Part shown: piece by piece, positions 20,808 through 31,010 of the stretch | Layout: the number at the start of each line of letters is the position of its first letter | Position numbering within the stretch: position 1 is the first letter of the stretch | Assembly: GCA_024704765.1 (NCBI GenBank) | Contig: JAKMXF010000166.1 | Coordinates: 248,001 to 312,000, forward strand | Direction: 5' to 3' | DNA length: 64,000 bases | From: Oopsacas minuta | Lineage: Eukaryota > Porifera > Hexactinellida > Lyssacinosida > Leucopsacidae | Notes under the pieces: generated by a model | Databases searched by the model: none | What the model was told of the DNA's origin: nothing | Seen by the model: the letters and a program-made list of their open reading frames with translations, nothing else | Position numbers and translations under genes: made by a program

Positions 20808-22370
20808 TCTTTATTAAATATATTTTCATTATTCTTACACTCATTTATATACATTATTACAGTAGATTTTGCATATCAAATAACTTACGTATCCAATAAT
20901 ATATCCTAATGGCTTATCTATTTACTCTATGTTTACTAGATGCATGTTACGTAATCAATTGCAGCGAACTACTTGTTCTACCTAAACATTCTGGATGTGG
21001 TTTATGCTTAACATCAAAATTATAATGTCAAGCATTTACAGCCAAAGCTTGTACTTAATTGTATTATGTAAGACTCACTCGTATATCAAGAAATTGATTT
21101 ACTGATCCTAACATGGTATTTATCCTAAGACAATATTTACAACTCAGATGTGCACATTCAATTCTTCAATAAGAGAGTCACCTCAAATCTCAGTACTATC
21201 TTAAAATGGGTCGCCCCAACTCCCTATTTTCTCACGAACCTGCATCTATTTGGTTAGTTTGACATACTTTCCAAGTTTGTAGCTCTTACCAGTTATATAA
21301 TCAAATTTTGGAAAAATCAACAGTACAACTCAAATCCTTCCCCAGTTACCTCTGATTAGCTACAAGAGTCTAAATTATTAAATTAAACAAAAGGCGTTAA
21401 AATATTATTAAACAAAATTCTTTTATTTATAATAGCCAAGAGATACGCCCTTACTACTCTAATTTGTCGTGATTTGTTATCACTAGACGCAAAATGTGAT
21501 TAATATCTCATAATAGTATTTTAAATATTATACTCTACCTTCTGAAAAGTTTAGTTTGAGCCATTTACTACCAATACTATCCAACTCATATTAATCTACC
21601 AATATATTCATATTTATGTTTAGATGGGGTTTCTCAAACTGTGGTACATGTGGTCGTATGATCAAACTTGGCCACAGATATGTTTACGTTATATTGGTCA
21701 AATTGATCCTCTATGGCCATTTTGACCAACCAAAACACTTTGCAAAATAATTAAAATTAAGACGGATTAACAGAGGCATTGGATCCGCTATTTTCTAGTT
21801 TAATCAAATTAATAGTATTTCAGTTTTCATCTTAGTTTATACGCTGTCCCATCATTATTTTCAACAATTACCATTACTCAATGAATTGCCGATGTAGACT
21901 TTTTTTCTCAATATTAAGAAAAACTTCTTACACTGCAAATTTGTGAGTTTTCTGATTGCAATGCTATCTAGCTGGGCGGCGTAATGAATTATATGTTTAT
22001 GAATGTATTTGTTTATTTGATTAGTTAATGGTCTCATTTATAATTAGCATCAACGTTAGCAATTGTCAGAGTTTGAACATAAGTAGACTAGAGTTCATAA
22101 TACTTTATACTAAAATTGGTAATTATTTGATTAATTGTAATTATCAATGAAATGACAGTTACAATGTAAATCACGTGGTTTAGTGATTTATCCTTTCAGG
22201 CTAATTCAGTGTTTTATCTATCCTAGGCACAGTACTAATTACCATTCTGTGTTGGTAAGAATCGATTCAGATTTCAGATTATATTTAATAACTCATACTG
22301 CATAACAATAATCTACAGTTACAATCCAGAACACACAACATACAAGAATGTAAAGCTAGTAGTAGTTTGG
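20808..22370. other. Intergenic, nothing recognised
   Basis: AT-rich DNA without supported ORFs. TTTCTCAAACT near 21628 is reminiscent of hAT transposon termini, but no matching opposite end was found. Confidence 0.5.
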
Positions 22371-22372
22371 GT

Positions 22373-22576
22373 CTAAGCAGAAGCAGCCTTGAAGAGAACT
22401 TGCTTCTTAACTTCTTCAAATTCAAAGTCATCATAGTTTGATAGATGCAGATGTAGAAATGACATACTAGCTAACATCCCCAATGCTCCCTTAGAGCTCG
22501 CATAGATCATCTTCTCTCTCACTCCACATCCTTCTGGATTACTATAATACACAGAATAATAAATACGTACACAGTA

Positions 22577-22625
<49 letters not shown>

Positions 22626-23088
22626 GATAATGTGAGAATTATTATGTAAATGTGTATATACTTACAAATGGAAGAGTACCATCTTGTCGACAACTCTCCC
22701 TTTCTTCTCACAGACTAGATTAGTGAATATGTATCGAGGTTCATTCCTGCCTCTAGTGACATCTGCTTCCTTCAGAATATCCACTACCTTTGCAAAGAGA
22801 CTACCAGTTCTCTTTTCAGCTGTTTCATGAGTATCTTTCAGATCTACAATCAGTTCTCTATCTTCTATGAGAGTCTCTACACAGATACACGTCTGTTCTT
22901 TGATGTAGAAGATTACAGCTCTTGCTGTTCGCTTGTTAACTCTATTCATTGCTTCTATGCATTCTGATGTAACTTCAATACCTGTTATGCTTGCTCTACT
23001 CTATTCAATTAGAGAGATAGTATAATATACAAATTATTATATGATTATTTAACTCTATAAGTCAGTACCAGTTAATGGAACTTACCAT
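22373..23088 (-). CDS. ADF/cofilin, copy 1 (three exons)
   Basis: Mirror image of the plus-strand copy: exons complement(23086-23088), (22666-23000) and (22373-22541) join to 169 codons (168 residues plus stop). The first exon is the ATG alone, followed by GTAAGT. The protein starts MSRASITGIEVTSECIEAMN, and carries YIFTNLVCEKKGRVVDKMVL and EKMIYASSKGALG, the cofilin long-helix/actin-binding segment (MIYASSK). ADF/cofilins bind and sever actin filaments. A Ser lies at position 2, where LIM kinase phosphorylation acts at the equivalent Ser3 region in animals; regulation here is inferred. Promoter and first intron lie inside the duplicated arm; the 3' UTR diverges from the other copy six bases after the stop codon begins. 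Confidence 0.9.
22576..22625. repeat. (TAA)n microsatellite in cofilin copy 1 intron 2
   Basis: About 16 uninterrupted TAA units (plus strand) in the second intron. Mirrored unit for unit at 25281-25330. Confidence 0.9.
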
Positions 23089-23325
23089 ATCAGTTATTAT
23101 TCAATTCGGAGTACTGTTTGTTATTTGAAGATTGTTCCAAGAAATATTTTTTACTCATTTCATGTTTCTTCGCATATTTATAGTTTATAAATTTATTTGT
23201 TTAGATGAGGTTGTATCTAATAATAGAATAGAATATATCTCCTTATAAGGAGAAATATAAATACTCTTCTTATATTCATCCATTCAATATTATATGGATA
23301 GATTTATCCATATATGGATTGATTC

Positions 23326-24580
23326 ATCAATTGCTATACTAATTTTAGTTGTTACATATCTCAATACGAATTACCATATAAGGAAATACAGACAGAGGTA
23401 TGATTTAGGGTTAAAATCTGGGTAGGAGGATTTGTAAATGGTGGTGTAGTCGAGATTCTGGGGTTGAATACTGAACACCCTGGAATCAAAGTTATCAGAA
23501 GTTACAACAGGCCGAATTTTTGTGAATTATTATACAATGCAATTAGAATACTTATGGCGCAATATTATCATAAGGAAATGTTAACACTAGCAACTAGTCT
23601 GTACCTTGCAGCATGTTATCTTCAGGATATGAACTAACCTTGCTATAATTAGAAATATAACGAATATACTTGTAATATTTAAAATTCAAACGCAAACAAG
23701 ATTAGTTGCAGGATTGTGGAAACAATGTTCAGACAAAATTCGCGGATATTTCTCAGATTCCTAAAACTGACGTATGTAGTACGGAAATAGCAACATTTTG
23801 TTCCAGACTTATGTTAAATTAGGTCAATTTTGAAGCATCCCTCGAGTAGTGGGAGTAGGGATTTACCATGGATAGTGGGAAAGCAGTGAAACGTAATATC
23901 TGACTACCTATGTAGCAAGTAATGAGGGAAGGATAATTTATAGGAGAATAGGTCAAGGAATTTCCTTCAAATCTAACTGTACCTATGCTGAATTTCAAAC
24001 TATTTGCTAAATATTGTAGCCACAACTAATTGCAATTCAAGCTTATTAAAGTAACATGCAGGTAAACCTCCGAAATGCGGCACTTTTGGGAGCAGCGCTT
24101 GTGCAGGATCTCCGGAAGTTGTCCTCATTTAGCAATAAATTATATGAAGGTCAATCAGGAGAATGGTTTTGTGCCGTATCTCAGAGGGTGTCGTATTTCA
24201 AAGGTGTCGCTCGCTTTTAGAGGTTTACCTGTAGTACGAGAGATACATGATCTAATGGTATTGCAGCAGCCCAGCTCAGCTCGTGTTTATAGCATGTACA
24301 AACCTTAGTCCATAAATAATTCGTCTTTATAATATTCATGATAGAGTATATGAGTATAGTGATACTTTTGTGGACAACCGCCTATATCACCTTATGTGGA
24401 TCTAATAATATTTGTTTGGAAAATTGATTGTTGGGGCCAATTCGGAAGAAACAAAAAAATCAATATACGTATAATCCAAAATAATATATCAAAAATCATG
24501 ATACCCAATATCTATAGTGTAAATAAATCAATTCCTAACATGGTGGAAACATGAGAACGATTATATTATATTAATAGTTT
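23326..24580. other. Spacer between the inverted cofilin arms
   Basis: 1255 bp of unique-looking AT-rich sequence that contains both divergent upstream regions of the two cofilin genes. Two short frames (minus 23819-24025, plus 24075-24308) have no domain; the second overlaps the MITE-like element at 24059-24231. Confidence 0.6.
24059..24231. mobile_element. Short TIR element (MITE-like) in the cofilin spacer
   Basis: CAGGTAAACCTC at the left end is the exact inverse complement of GAGGTTTACCTG at the right end. Subterminal sequence is also inverted-repeat-like (CGAAATGCGGCAC versus GTGTCGTATTTCA). The 173-bp element has a higher GC content than its flanks. Confidence 0.65.
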
Positions 24581-24817
24581 GAATCAATCCATATATGGAT
24601 AAATCTATCCATATAATATTGAATGGATGAATATAAGAAGAGTATTTATATTTCTCCTTATAAGGAGATATATTCTATTCTATTATTAGATACAACCTCA
24701 TCTAAACAAATAAATTTATAAACTATAAATATGCGAAGAAACATGAAATGAGTAAAAAATATTTCTTGGAACAATCTTCAAATAACAAACAGTACTCCGA
24801 ATTGAATAATAACTGAT

Positions 24818-25280
24818 ATGGTAAGTTCCATTAACTGGTACTGACTTATAGAGTTAAATAATCATATAATAATTTGTATATTATACTATCTCTCTAATTG
24901 AATAGAGTAGAGCAAGCATAACAGGTATTGAAGTTACATCAGAATGCATAGAAGCAATGAATAGAGTTAACAAGCGAACAGCAAGAGCTGTAATCTTCTA
25001 CATCAAAGAACAGACGTGTATCTGTGTAGAGACTCTCATAGAAGATAGAGAACTGATTGTAGATCTGAAAGATACTCATGAAACAGCTGAAAAGAGAACT
25101 GGTAGTCTCTTTGCAAAGGTAGTGGATATTCTGAAGGAAGCAGATGTCACTAGAGGCAGGAATGAACCTCGATACATATTCACTAATCTAGTCTGTGAGA
25201 AGAAAGGGAGAGTTGTCGACAAGATGGTACTCTTCCATTTGTAAGTATATACACATTTACATAATAATTCTCACATTATC

Positions 25281-25329
<49 letters not shown>

Positions 25330-25533
25330 TACTGTGTACGTATTTATTATTCTGTGTATTATAGTAATCCAGAAGGATGTGGAGTGAGAGAGAAGATGAT
25401 CTATGCGAGCTCTAAGGGAGCATTGGGGATGTTAGCTAGTATGTCATTTCTACATCTGCATCTATCAAACTATGATGACTTTGAATTTGAAGAAGTTAAG
25501 AAGCAAGTTCTCTTCAAGGCTGCTTCTGCTTAG
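24818..25533 (+). CDS. ADF/cofilin, copy 2 (three exons)
   Basis: Exons 24818-24820 (ATG only), 24906-25240 and 25365-25533. Intron 1 (85 bp) begins GTAAGT directly after the ATG; intron 2 (124 bp) begins GTAAGT and contains the ATT microsatellite. The spliced ORF is 169 codons and the protein appears identical to copy 1. Landmarks are an N-terminal MSRASITGIEV, a central KVVDILKEADVTRG, the RYIFTNLVCEKKG strand, and the FNPEGCGVREKMIYASSKG helix that contacts actin. An ATG-only first exon is a known feature of cofilin genes in many animals. The length of 168 is normal for the family. Confidence 0.92.
25281..25330. repeat. (ATT)n microsatellite in cofilin copy 2 intron 2
   Basis: About 16 uninterrupted ATT units, the mirror image of 22576-22625. 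Confidence 0.9.
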
Positions 25534-25626
25534 ACTATTGGATTCATTATTTCTCTATCTTAGATTCTTTATCTGTTGTTTACTAGTCTGGATTGTATTA
25601 ACAATGTATTGTGTTAATCTTTGAAA

Positions 25627-25632
25627 AATAAA
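25627..25632 (+). promoter_or_regulatory. AATAAA polyadenylation signal after cofilin copy 2
   Basis: AATAAA follows the stop codon by about 95 bp, in sequence that is not shared with copy 1. Confidence 0.45.
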
Positions 25633-26189
25633 CAAATTCCTTTAAACTTTTACGCTCAAACCTTGGGAAGACTGCGGAGCCAAAATGCTCCATTTCTGGA
25701 ATATGCGCTTTTCATTGAGGCACTATAGAATACTAAATATAAGCTAGTATATTTCATCTAATAGCACTACATACATTCAATTTTCTAGTGTACAAGTCAG
25801 TACAAGTTGGAATTTTAGAATTTTATATGGAATTATTTGTTGTAATTAATCATGTGTTGAGTTAATTGATTCGTTTAAATATACCCACTATGCTGACTCC
25901 AGTATTTTTACACTTTTTGAATAACTTAGAAACATACCCTCAACTACTAGATAGTGGTAAACAAGTACGCTGAATCTGAATTTCGCATTTCCGTAAATTC
26001 CGACTAATAGTACTTCAAGGAGCGAAGCGACCAGCCAAGGCTCGTACTTATTAATCAAAGGTATGAATTTGTTAATAACTTAATTGAGCATATTCAGACA
26101 AATATGATGAGTAGAAATATTTAACCTAAAGAGCAAGTAAACAACCAGTAACAGTAACAGTAATTTCTTGGCATCAAAACAATCATCCA
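25633..26189. other. Intergenic, nothing recognised
   Basis: Convergent intergenic region between cofilin copy 2 and the MATE gene. No ORF or repeat is supported. Confidence 0.5.
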
Positions 26190-27746
26190 TCATCTAATCT
26201 TTAGCATAACTGCAACCAACAAGAACACACCAAGAATTAAACAAATAACATATCTAGTGATAATGAAAAGTTTTGTTTTAAATATACTTTTCAATTTCGA
26301 AAAATAGGATCCTTGAGAAGAAAGATGAAAAGCGGATTTTTCCTTCTGTAACAATTCTACAGAACCATCTGTTAATTGTGTGTTGTTGTTTTTCTTCAAT
26401 GTAAATTTATTCCAGTCACGACTAAAGAGTAGAATCATAGCTGCAATAAAACATGAAACACGAAGCACACCTTGTATCCAATACATTGCAAGTGCCTTCC
26501 GAGCAAAATACCTAACAAAGACAACTTGTGCAATGAACCCTGTCACGAATAGAAACAAAAACTCCACACCAGCATATATTTGTTGCATACCACATGCATT
26601 CATGACTCCCTGTCCTAATATAACGATGTCACTAAGGATGATAATTGGCAGTAATAGTAAGTTTAAATAGAGTTCTTGTATGAAGCTATCATCTGTCGTG
26701 AACAGAACACTTAACGGCCGATGCAATAGCATTGCCATTACACTAAGAAATATTATGATAGTTTCTCCGAATGCCATTCCAAAAATAGCAGATCTCTTGG
26801 CTTTGGTGATAGTGTTTGCACCCAACAGCTGACCAACACGGATTGTTAGAGCTCTAGCATAACCCATGGTAAATAACGAGAATATGAACCATACTGAATA
26901 CATTATGGAGTAAATCGCTAACTGATTCTTGTCATGTGAAATTAATAGCAACACTATAATAGGAAATATGCAGGAGATTGTAGTACCTAAGACTATTTGT
27001 ATGGTAGCTGGGATTGCATATTTAGCAGTGTGGTACCATTCATTGATCAAATCAATACTAAACTCTGCATGAGACAAGAATTGGGGAAATAATCTAAGAT
27101 GTAGAAATAAGAGTAGAGCAATGATGTAGTTACTGATGACGTAAGCTGCTGCTGAACCAGCAAGTCCGAGATCATAATCGAATATGAAAATGTATTGGAG
27201 TATGCCATTGAATATGTTCCCAATTAGAAGATACATTAATGGTATCCAAATAGTATTTTGTGATTGAAGAAAACAAACAGATATCTTGTAGTAAGCATAA
27301 GCAGGGAATCCAAAACAGTATATGCTGGTGTAGCTTCCAGCACTAACTGACAACTCCCAATTTTGAGTGATAAAGTAGACGATGGGCCTAACACTGACAC
27401 ACAGTGAGAAGAGAGGAAAACAAAGTAGAATCAATAGCATTAAAACTCTATAGTAATGCAGTACTACTAGTCTATGTTGATTGGCTCCGTATGTTTGAGA
27501 ACAGAGAATACTCACATAAACTGACAAACCTTCTGAGATTGAATAAGCTGCACATGTTGTGACCATCTGACCAATGAAGAGAGAACTCAGTTCTGTGGAA
27601 ACATCCTCGCCTGATACCCTTCCAATAAATATATTACTCAATTTCAATTGGAACCCTTCTGTTAGACTCATTATTGAGGTTGGTAATGCAAGTAGAGTAA
27701 GGAAATGTATTTCTTCTAACATCCATGTAAACATTTGCAATCCCAT
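26190..27746 (-). CDS. MATE-family multidrug/toxin extrusion transporter (SLC47-like)
   Basis: A 518-residue single-exon membrane protein with 12-13 hydrophobic helices. The first MatE repeat (about 15-175) starts LALPTSIMSLTEGFQLKLSN and includes SEGLSVYVSILCSQTYGAN, the family's Gln-Ala-like TM2 segment. The second repeat (about 235-400) includes AKYAIPATIQIVLG, YARALTIRVGQLLGAN and LSVLFTTDD. A polar stretch (about 440-485) precedes a last C-terminal helix (YVICLILGVFLLVAVML), as in animal SLC47 proteins. MATE transporters exchange protons for organic cations or drugs across the plasma membrane. The substrate cannot be judged from sequence. The terminal 16 residues are nearly identical to the fragment at 1-51, which shows a small gene family locally. 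Confidence 0.9.
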   Translation of the reverse strand: MGLQMFTWMLEEIHFLTLLALPTSIMSLTEGFQLKLSNIFIGRVSGEDVSTELSSLFIGQMVTTCAAYSISEGLSVYVSILCSQTYGANQHRLVVLHYYRVLMLLILLCFPLFSLCVSVRPIVYFITQNWELSVSAGSYTSIYCFGFPAYAYYKISVCFLQSQNTIWIPLMYLLIGNIFNGILQYIFIFDYDLGLAGSAAAYVISNYIIALLLFLHLRLFPQFLSHAEFSIDLINEWYHTAKYAIPATIQIVLGTTISCIFPIIVLLLISHDKNQLAIYSIMYSVWFIFSLFTMGYARALTIRVGQLLGANTITKAKRSAIFGMAFGETIIIFLSVMAMLLHRPLSVLFTTDDSFIQELYLNLLLLPIIILSDIVILGQGVMNACGMQQIYAGVEFLFLFVTGFIAQVVFVRYFARKALAMYWIQGVLRVSCFIAAMILLFSRDWNKFTLKKNNNTQLTDGSVELLQKEKSAFHLSSQGSYFSKLKSIFKTKLFIITRYVICLILGVFLLVAVMLKIR

Positions 27747-28214
27747 TATTTTATTTTATGATTTACGTGAACACAATCCATTTTTATCACAAAATTTATA
27801 GAATACTTATCTTAACACATCGTGAACACAGTGCTAAGTATATTGATTCTTATAATCTTATATCAGTAATTCTTACATTGAATTTTGGGGCCTCATAATT
27901 GATTTTCTTATTAAACTTGATTCTTCATGTATTTCTAAGAATATTACTAGGAATTCATTACATATTCTTAGTTTTTATTAAAAATTCTTAAATTACTTAT
28001 ACTTAACCATCTAGGATGTGTCGCCACTTGTGTTGCCCAGATTTTGACATTGTATGATCAACAGTTTTACACACATAAAGATATAATCAATACTATTACG
28101 ATATAGTCCATCTAAAAAGCTAATACTATATTATCCTGCTGTTAACAATCCGTCTTTAGGAAGAAAGCACACACAAATACTATAAACTATACACACTTTA
28201 ACAAACTCAATAGT
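27747..28214. other. Intergenic, nothing recognised
   Basis: AT-rich spacer upstream of the MATE gene and downstream of the peroxidase gene; both genes are on the minus strand. Confidence 0.5.
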
Positions 28215-31010
28215 TCAACAGGTGAACTTCACTCCCACCCCTATTGTAGGACGTAAGACTCCCCCACTTGACGAGGCGGAGCGTTGTCCTAATTTGCACT
28301 CGTCTTCACTACTGTATATCCCGTCATTCTCATTAGCTGCTGTGGGTACTCTTAGAGTAACAGATCCACTGCGGGTAGTTACTTCATTATTCAAACCGGT
28401 AGAGATTAATGAGAGCTGACAACTCGAGGAGGATAGTGTTTCTGGGGTAATTGTGATTCTAGTTTCGCTCCCAGGCATACTTGCTAATATCCTTAAACAG
28501 GCAGCCGCTGGTCCGCTACTTCGTCCTGTCTCGAATTCTGTGGAAGTTCTATCTCTCTTTTGTGTTCGTCTCAGTATACTTACAACTGTAACATCTCGAA
28601 TAACAGGGTTAGAAAATTGTAAGGGAGACAATTCTACCTTAAGATATGCTACTATTCCGGCATCTGACGATCCTATCATGCTATTGAGATCATTAACTGC
28701 TGTCAGGTCCGCTTGTTGTTGAGTTAGATAAGCTCTAAATTCGTTATTCAAACGGATTGTATCTCTCTGCCCTGGGAAACTTTCTCGGCTAAAATCATTG
28801 TTTTGTATCATTTCACCTATCTGGTCGTTCTGGAACAGATCTAAATTGAGTCTTGGTATGTTCCTACAAGGTTCTCTAGTTCCTGTTCTGAATGCTTCTC
28901 TTTGTATTTCTCCGATCTTTGTGTTTTCACATAAAACAGATGCAATACTTATTTCCCTAATTGATTCCAGTTGTTCGCTCGTAAACACACCTTCGTTCTC
29001 GAAGTAGAATCTGTCTCCATCACGTAGGTTCTTGAAAGTAAGCCCTACTATACACGAGAAGGTAGAACCAAGCAAACTTCCAGGCAACCTTTGCTCCGAT
29101 AATCCAAGTGGAAACAGGTCAGCGAAGTCCAGGTCTCTTCCATAGAGTGTTTGCAGACGTCGGAGAGTAGTAGAGCTTGCAATAGGAGATTCTATGTCGA
29201 AGATTGATTTACAGAAGCGTCTTGCCTGTAGGTATGTAGGCAATCCATGGTCTCGACCTCGCTGTATATTCCTGGCTGCTAAATCTAGTGGAGGGGTAAT
29301 TTCTTCTTCTACAAACAGAAGATTTGCAAAAAGTTTGTTTGTTAGTATTGCGTTAATGAATTCATCAAGTCTCCTTGACTGCGAGTTTACCAAACCTCGG
29401 ATTATCGGATCTACTCCTCCTGTATGGCTGTCGAAGAATAGCCTGCTGTTGAAGAAAGCGTCTAAAAGTCGTAGCTCTCCCAGAGAATTCCAATTCGAAT
29501 CAAACCTAAAAAATCCACTACGAATTTGACTATGGCCGAACCTGTAAGCAGCTGTTGCGAATTCGTTCGAAGCCCTGGGATCAGCACTGGCATTATATCC
29601 TAAGTAAGGTCCTATCAATCTCTGTACATTATTGCTACCTAGCAGAACGGGGAGATACTCGTTATACACAATATTCTGTATTTCTGCTCCAACTATCCTC
29701 CTGGCTACCTGGAAAATTGCTTCATCTGACCATAACTGATTCAATCTAGCAATTTCCTTCGCTATTCTATTATGTTCACGTAGCCATACGGTATGCATAA
29801 TGGAAAGAGAAAACTGTTCGCTGACTCGCCTATCTCCTGCTAGAAAGCAATTAAGACCGTTAACGCAAGGCGGTGTGGTCGGTACGGGACTAATAGGGAG
29901 GGTACCCGATTCGATCGGTAGTCCCCTTGAGATACTGGAAGGCTGGTCTGCTAATTCGAGTAGCAACCCACCTCTGAAAAGACGCAGAGATTCCTCTTCC
30001 TCTCTCGTGGAGCCGTAAACCATAGACGCATCTATTGTCGATGTAAGTTGATTTATTATTTCGCGATTTTTTGGCGCAGCGCCAATGAGTGGGACGAAAC
30101 AAGATGGAGCTGATCGTTCGAAAGGTAATGTATCACGGTTAAACTTAATATTCAAGATACTAGCAATAGGATCATCCCTAGCAACTGGTATATTTGCACA
30201 AAATTCAGGTTCTTTATGAGTATCACTCTCCCAACATTCCATGTCAATCATCTCATTACCTTCTCCAGCCTCGATAAGGTATGTCGTGTCGTGGTCAATA
30301 AATTGCCCCCATTGCATGACTAGATGTGTTAGCCCTCCCTCGTCAACATTTGCCAGTGAATTTGGACTGTTTCCATTTTGATGGATTGAAAGACTTATCG
30401 ATCTTGCTGAGGGCAATGGAGGTTGGAACGGATTTGGTTGTTGGAATCCTCTCGGCTCTTCTATCCCATCTTCATAGAGAGCTGGTAATAGTCTACTGAA
30501 TATATCAAAAGTTGCCCCATGTGATTGGAAAATTAAATTATTACAAGTACCGTCGATGTTACGGACGAAGAGTGATCTACGATCGCAATTTGGACGTGGC
30601 AGGAACTCCTCACACTCAACAGCTTGATAGATGACAGCTAAAGAGGATGGAGACAAACTGCCTGGTAAAAGCTGTCGTTTCGTCCTTTCAGTACCTTGGA
30701 TTTCCTTCAATTTCGATTCTGCTTCTTTTATTATCCGCTGTTGGATAACATGCGACATGGCTATCTTGGTTGCATTAGGATGTGGAGGCCTGAATTTTAT
30801 TTTATGAATATTCATCATTAAATTGTCAGACATATTGACATGCGGTTTTTGTGGCTTCAGTTTATAATTCTTCAAATCTATCCAATGATTTTTTATGGCA
30901 TTTCTAACGATTTCTTGTTCGACAGGGTCTATTTCCTCAAATGGTGTTATCTTACTTGAAACGTAAGCCGATATAAGCAATACGAATAATATTGCAACTC
31001 CAACTCGCAT
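28215..31010 (-). CDS. Animal haem peroxidase (secreted, proprotein)
   Basis: A 931-residue single-exon ORF. Residues 1-19 form a signal peptide (VGVAILFVLLISAYVSS). A propeptide ends at RTKR (109-112), a furin-type site. The peroxidase domain (about 138-720) shows CDRRS, the distal WGQFIDHDTT motif with Asp239 and His240, DASMVYGS, the catalytic GDRRVSEQ (Arg395, haem-linking Glu398, Gln399 where myeloperoxidase has Met), MHTVWLREHNRIA, and the proximal YRFGHSQI with His493, followed by RGRDHGLPTY and RDGDRFYFEN. It is related to peroxinectin, chorion peroxidase and myeloperoxidase, which oxidise halides or crosslink proteins using H2O2. Residues about 750-931 form an unrecognised Ser/Thr-rich extension with four Cys. 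No Ig or LRR domains occur, so it is not peroxidasin. Confidence 0.93.
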   Translation of the reverse strand: MRVGVAILFVLLISAYVSSKITPFEEIDPVEQEIVRNAIKNHWIDLKNYKLKPQKPHVNMSDNLMMNIHKIKFRPPHPNATKIAMSHVIQQRIIKEAESKLKEIQGTERTKRQLLPGSLSPSSLAVIYQAVECEEFLPRPNCDRRSLFVRNIDGTCNNLIFQSHGATFDIFSRLLPALYEDGIEEPRGFQQPNPFQPPLPSARSISLSIHQNGNSPNSLANVDEGGLTHLVMQWGQFIDHDTTYLIEAGEGNEMIDMECWESDTHKEPEFCANIPVARDDPIASILNIKFNRDTLPFERSAPSCFVPLIGAAPKNREIINQLTSTIDASMVYGSTREEEESLRLFRGGLLLELADQPSSISRGLPIESGTLPISPVPTTPPCVNGLNCFLAGDRRVSEQFSLSIMHTVWLREHNRIAKEIARLNQLWSDEAIFQVARRIVGAEIQNIVYNEYLPVLLGSNNVQRLIGPYLGYNASADPRASNEFATAAYRFGHSQIRSGFFRFDSNWNSLGELRLLDAFFNSRLFFDSHTGGVDPIIRGLVNSQSRRLDEFINAILTNKLFANLLFVEEEITPPLDLAARNIQRGRDHGLPTYLQARRFCKSIFDIESPIASSTTLRRLQTLYGRDLDFADLFPLGLSEQRLPGSLLGSTFSCIVGLTFKNLRDGDRFYFENEGVFTSEQLESIREISIASVLCENTKIGEIQREAFRTGTREPCRNIPRLNLDLFQNDQIGEMIQNNDFSRESFPGQRDTIRLNNEFRAYLTQQQADLTAVNDLNSMIGSSDAGIVAYLKVELSPLQFSNPVIRDVTVVSILRRTQKRDRTSTEFETGRSSGPAAACLRILASMPGSETRITITPETLSSSSCQLSLISTGLNNEVTTRSGSVTLRVPTAANENDGIYSSEDECKLGQRSASSSGGVLRPTIGVGVKFTC

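Larger units (their letters stand above)
22371..23325 (-). repeat. Left arm of a 955-bp inverted duplication (cofilin gene copy 1)
   Basis: This segment is the reverse complement of 24581-25535; positions pair as x and 47906 minus x. The two arms contain equal-length coding exons, introns and microsatellite, and no difference was noticed in the segments compared. Similarity stops sharply at both ends. Confidence 0.93.
24581..25535 (+). repeat. Right arm of the 955-bp inverted duplication (cofilin gene copy 2)
   Basis: Reverse complement of 22371-23325. Starts GAATCAATCCATATATGG and ends TTAGAC just past the cofilin stop codon. Flanking sequence on both sides is unrelated to that of the left arm. 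Confidence 0.93.

Noticed and set aside
21625-21640. hAT transposon terminus (GGTTTCTCAAACT-like)
   Set aside because: No matching inverted end or 8-bp target duplication was found in the following 2 kb.
22371-25535. CRISPR-like or insertion-sequence palindrome
   Set aside because: The inverted repeat contains complete spliced cofilin genes, not repeat-spacer units or a transposase.
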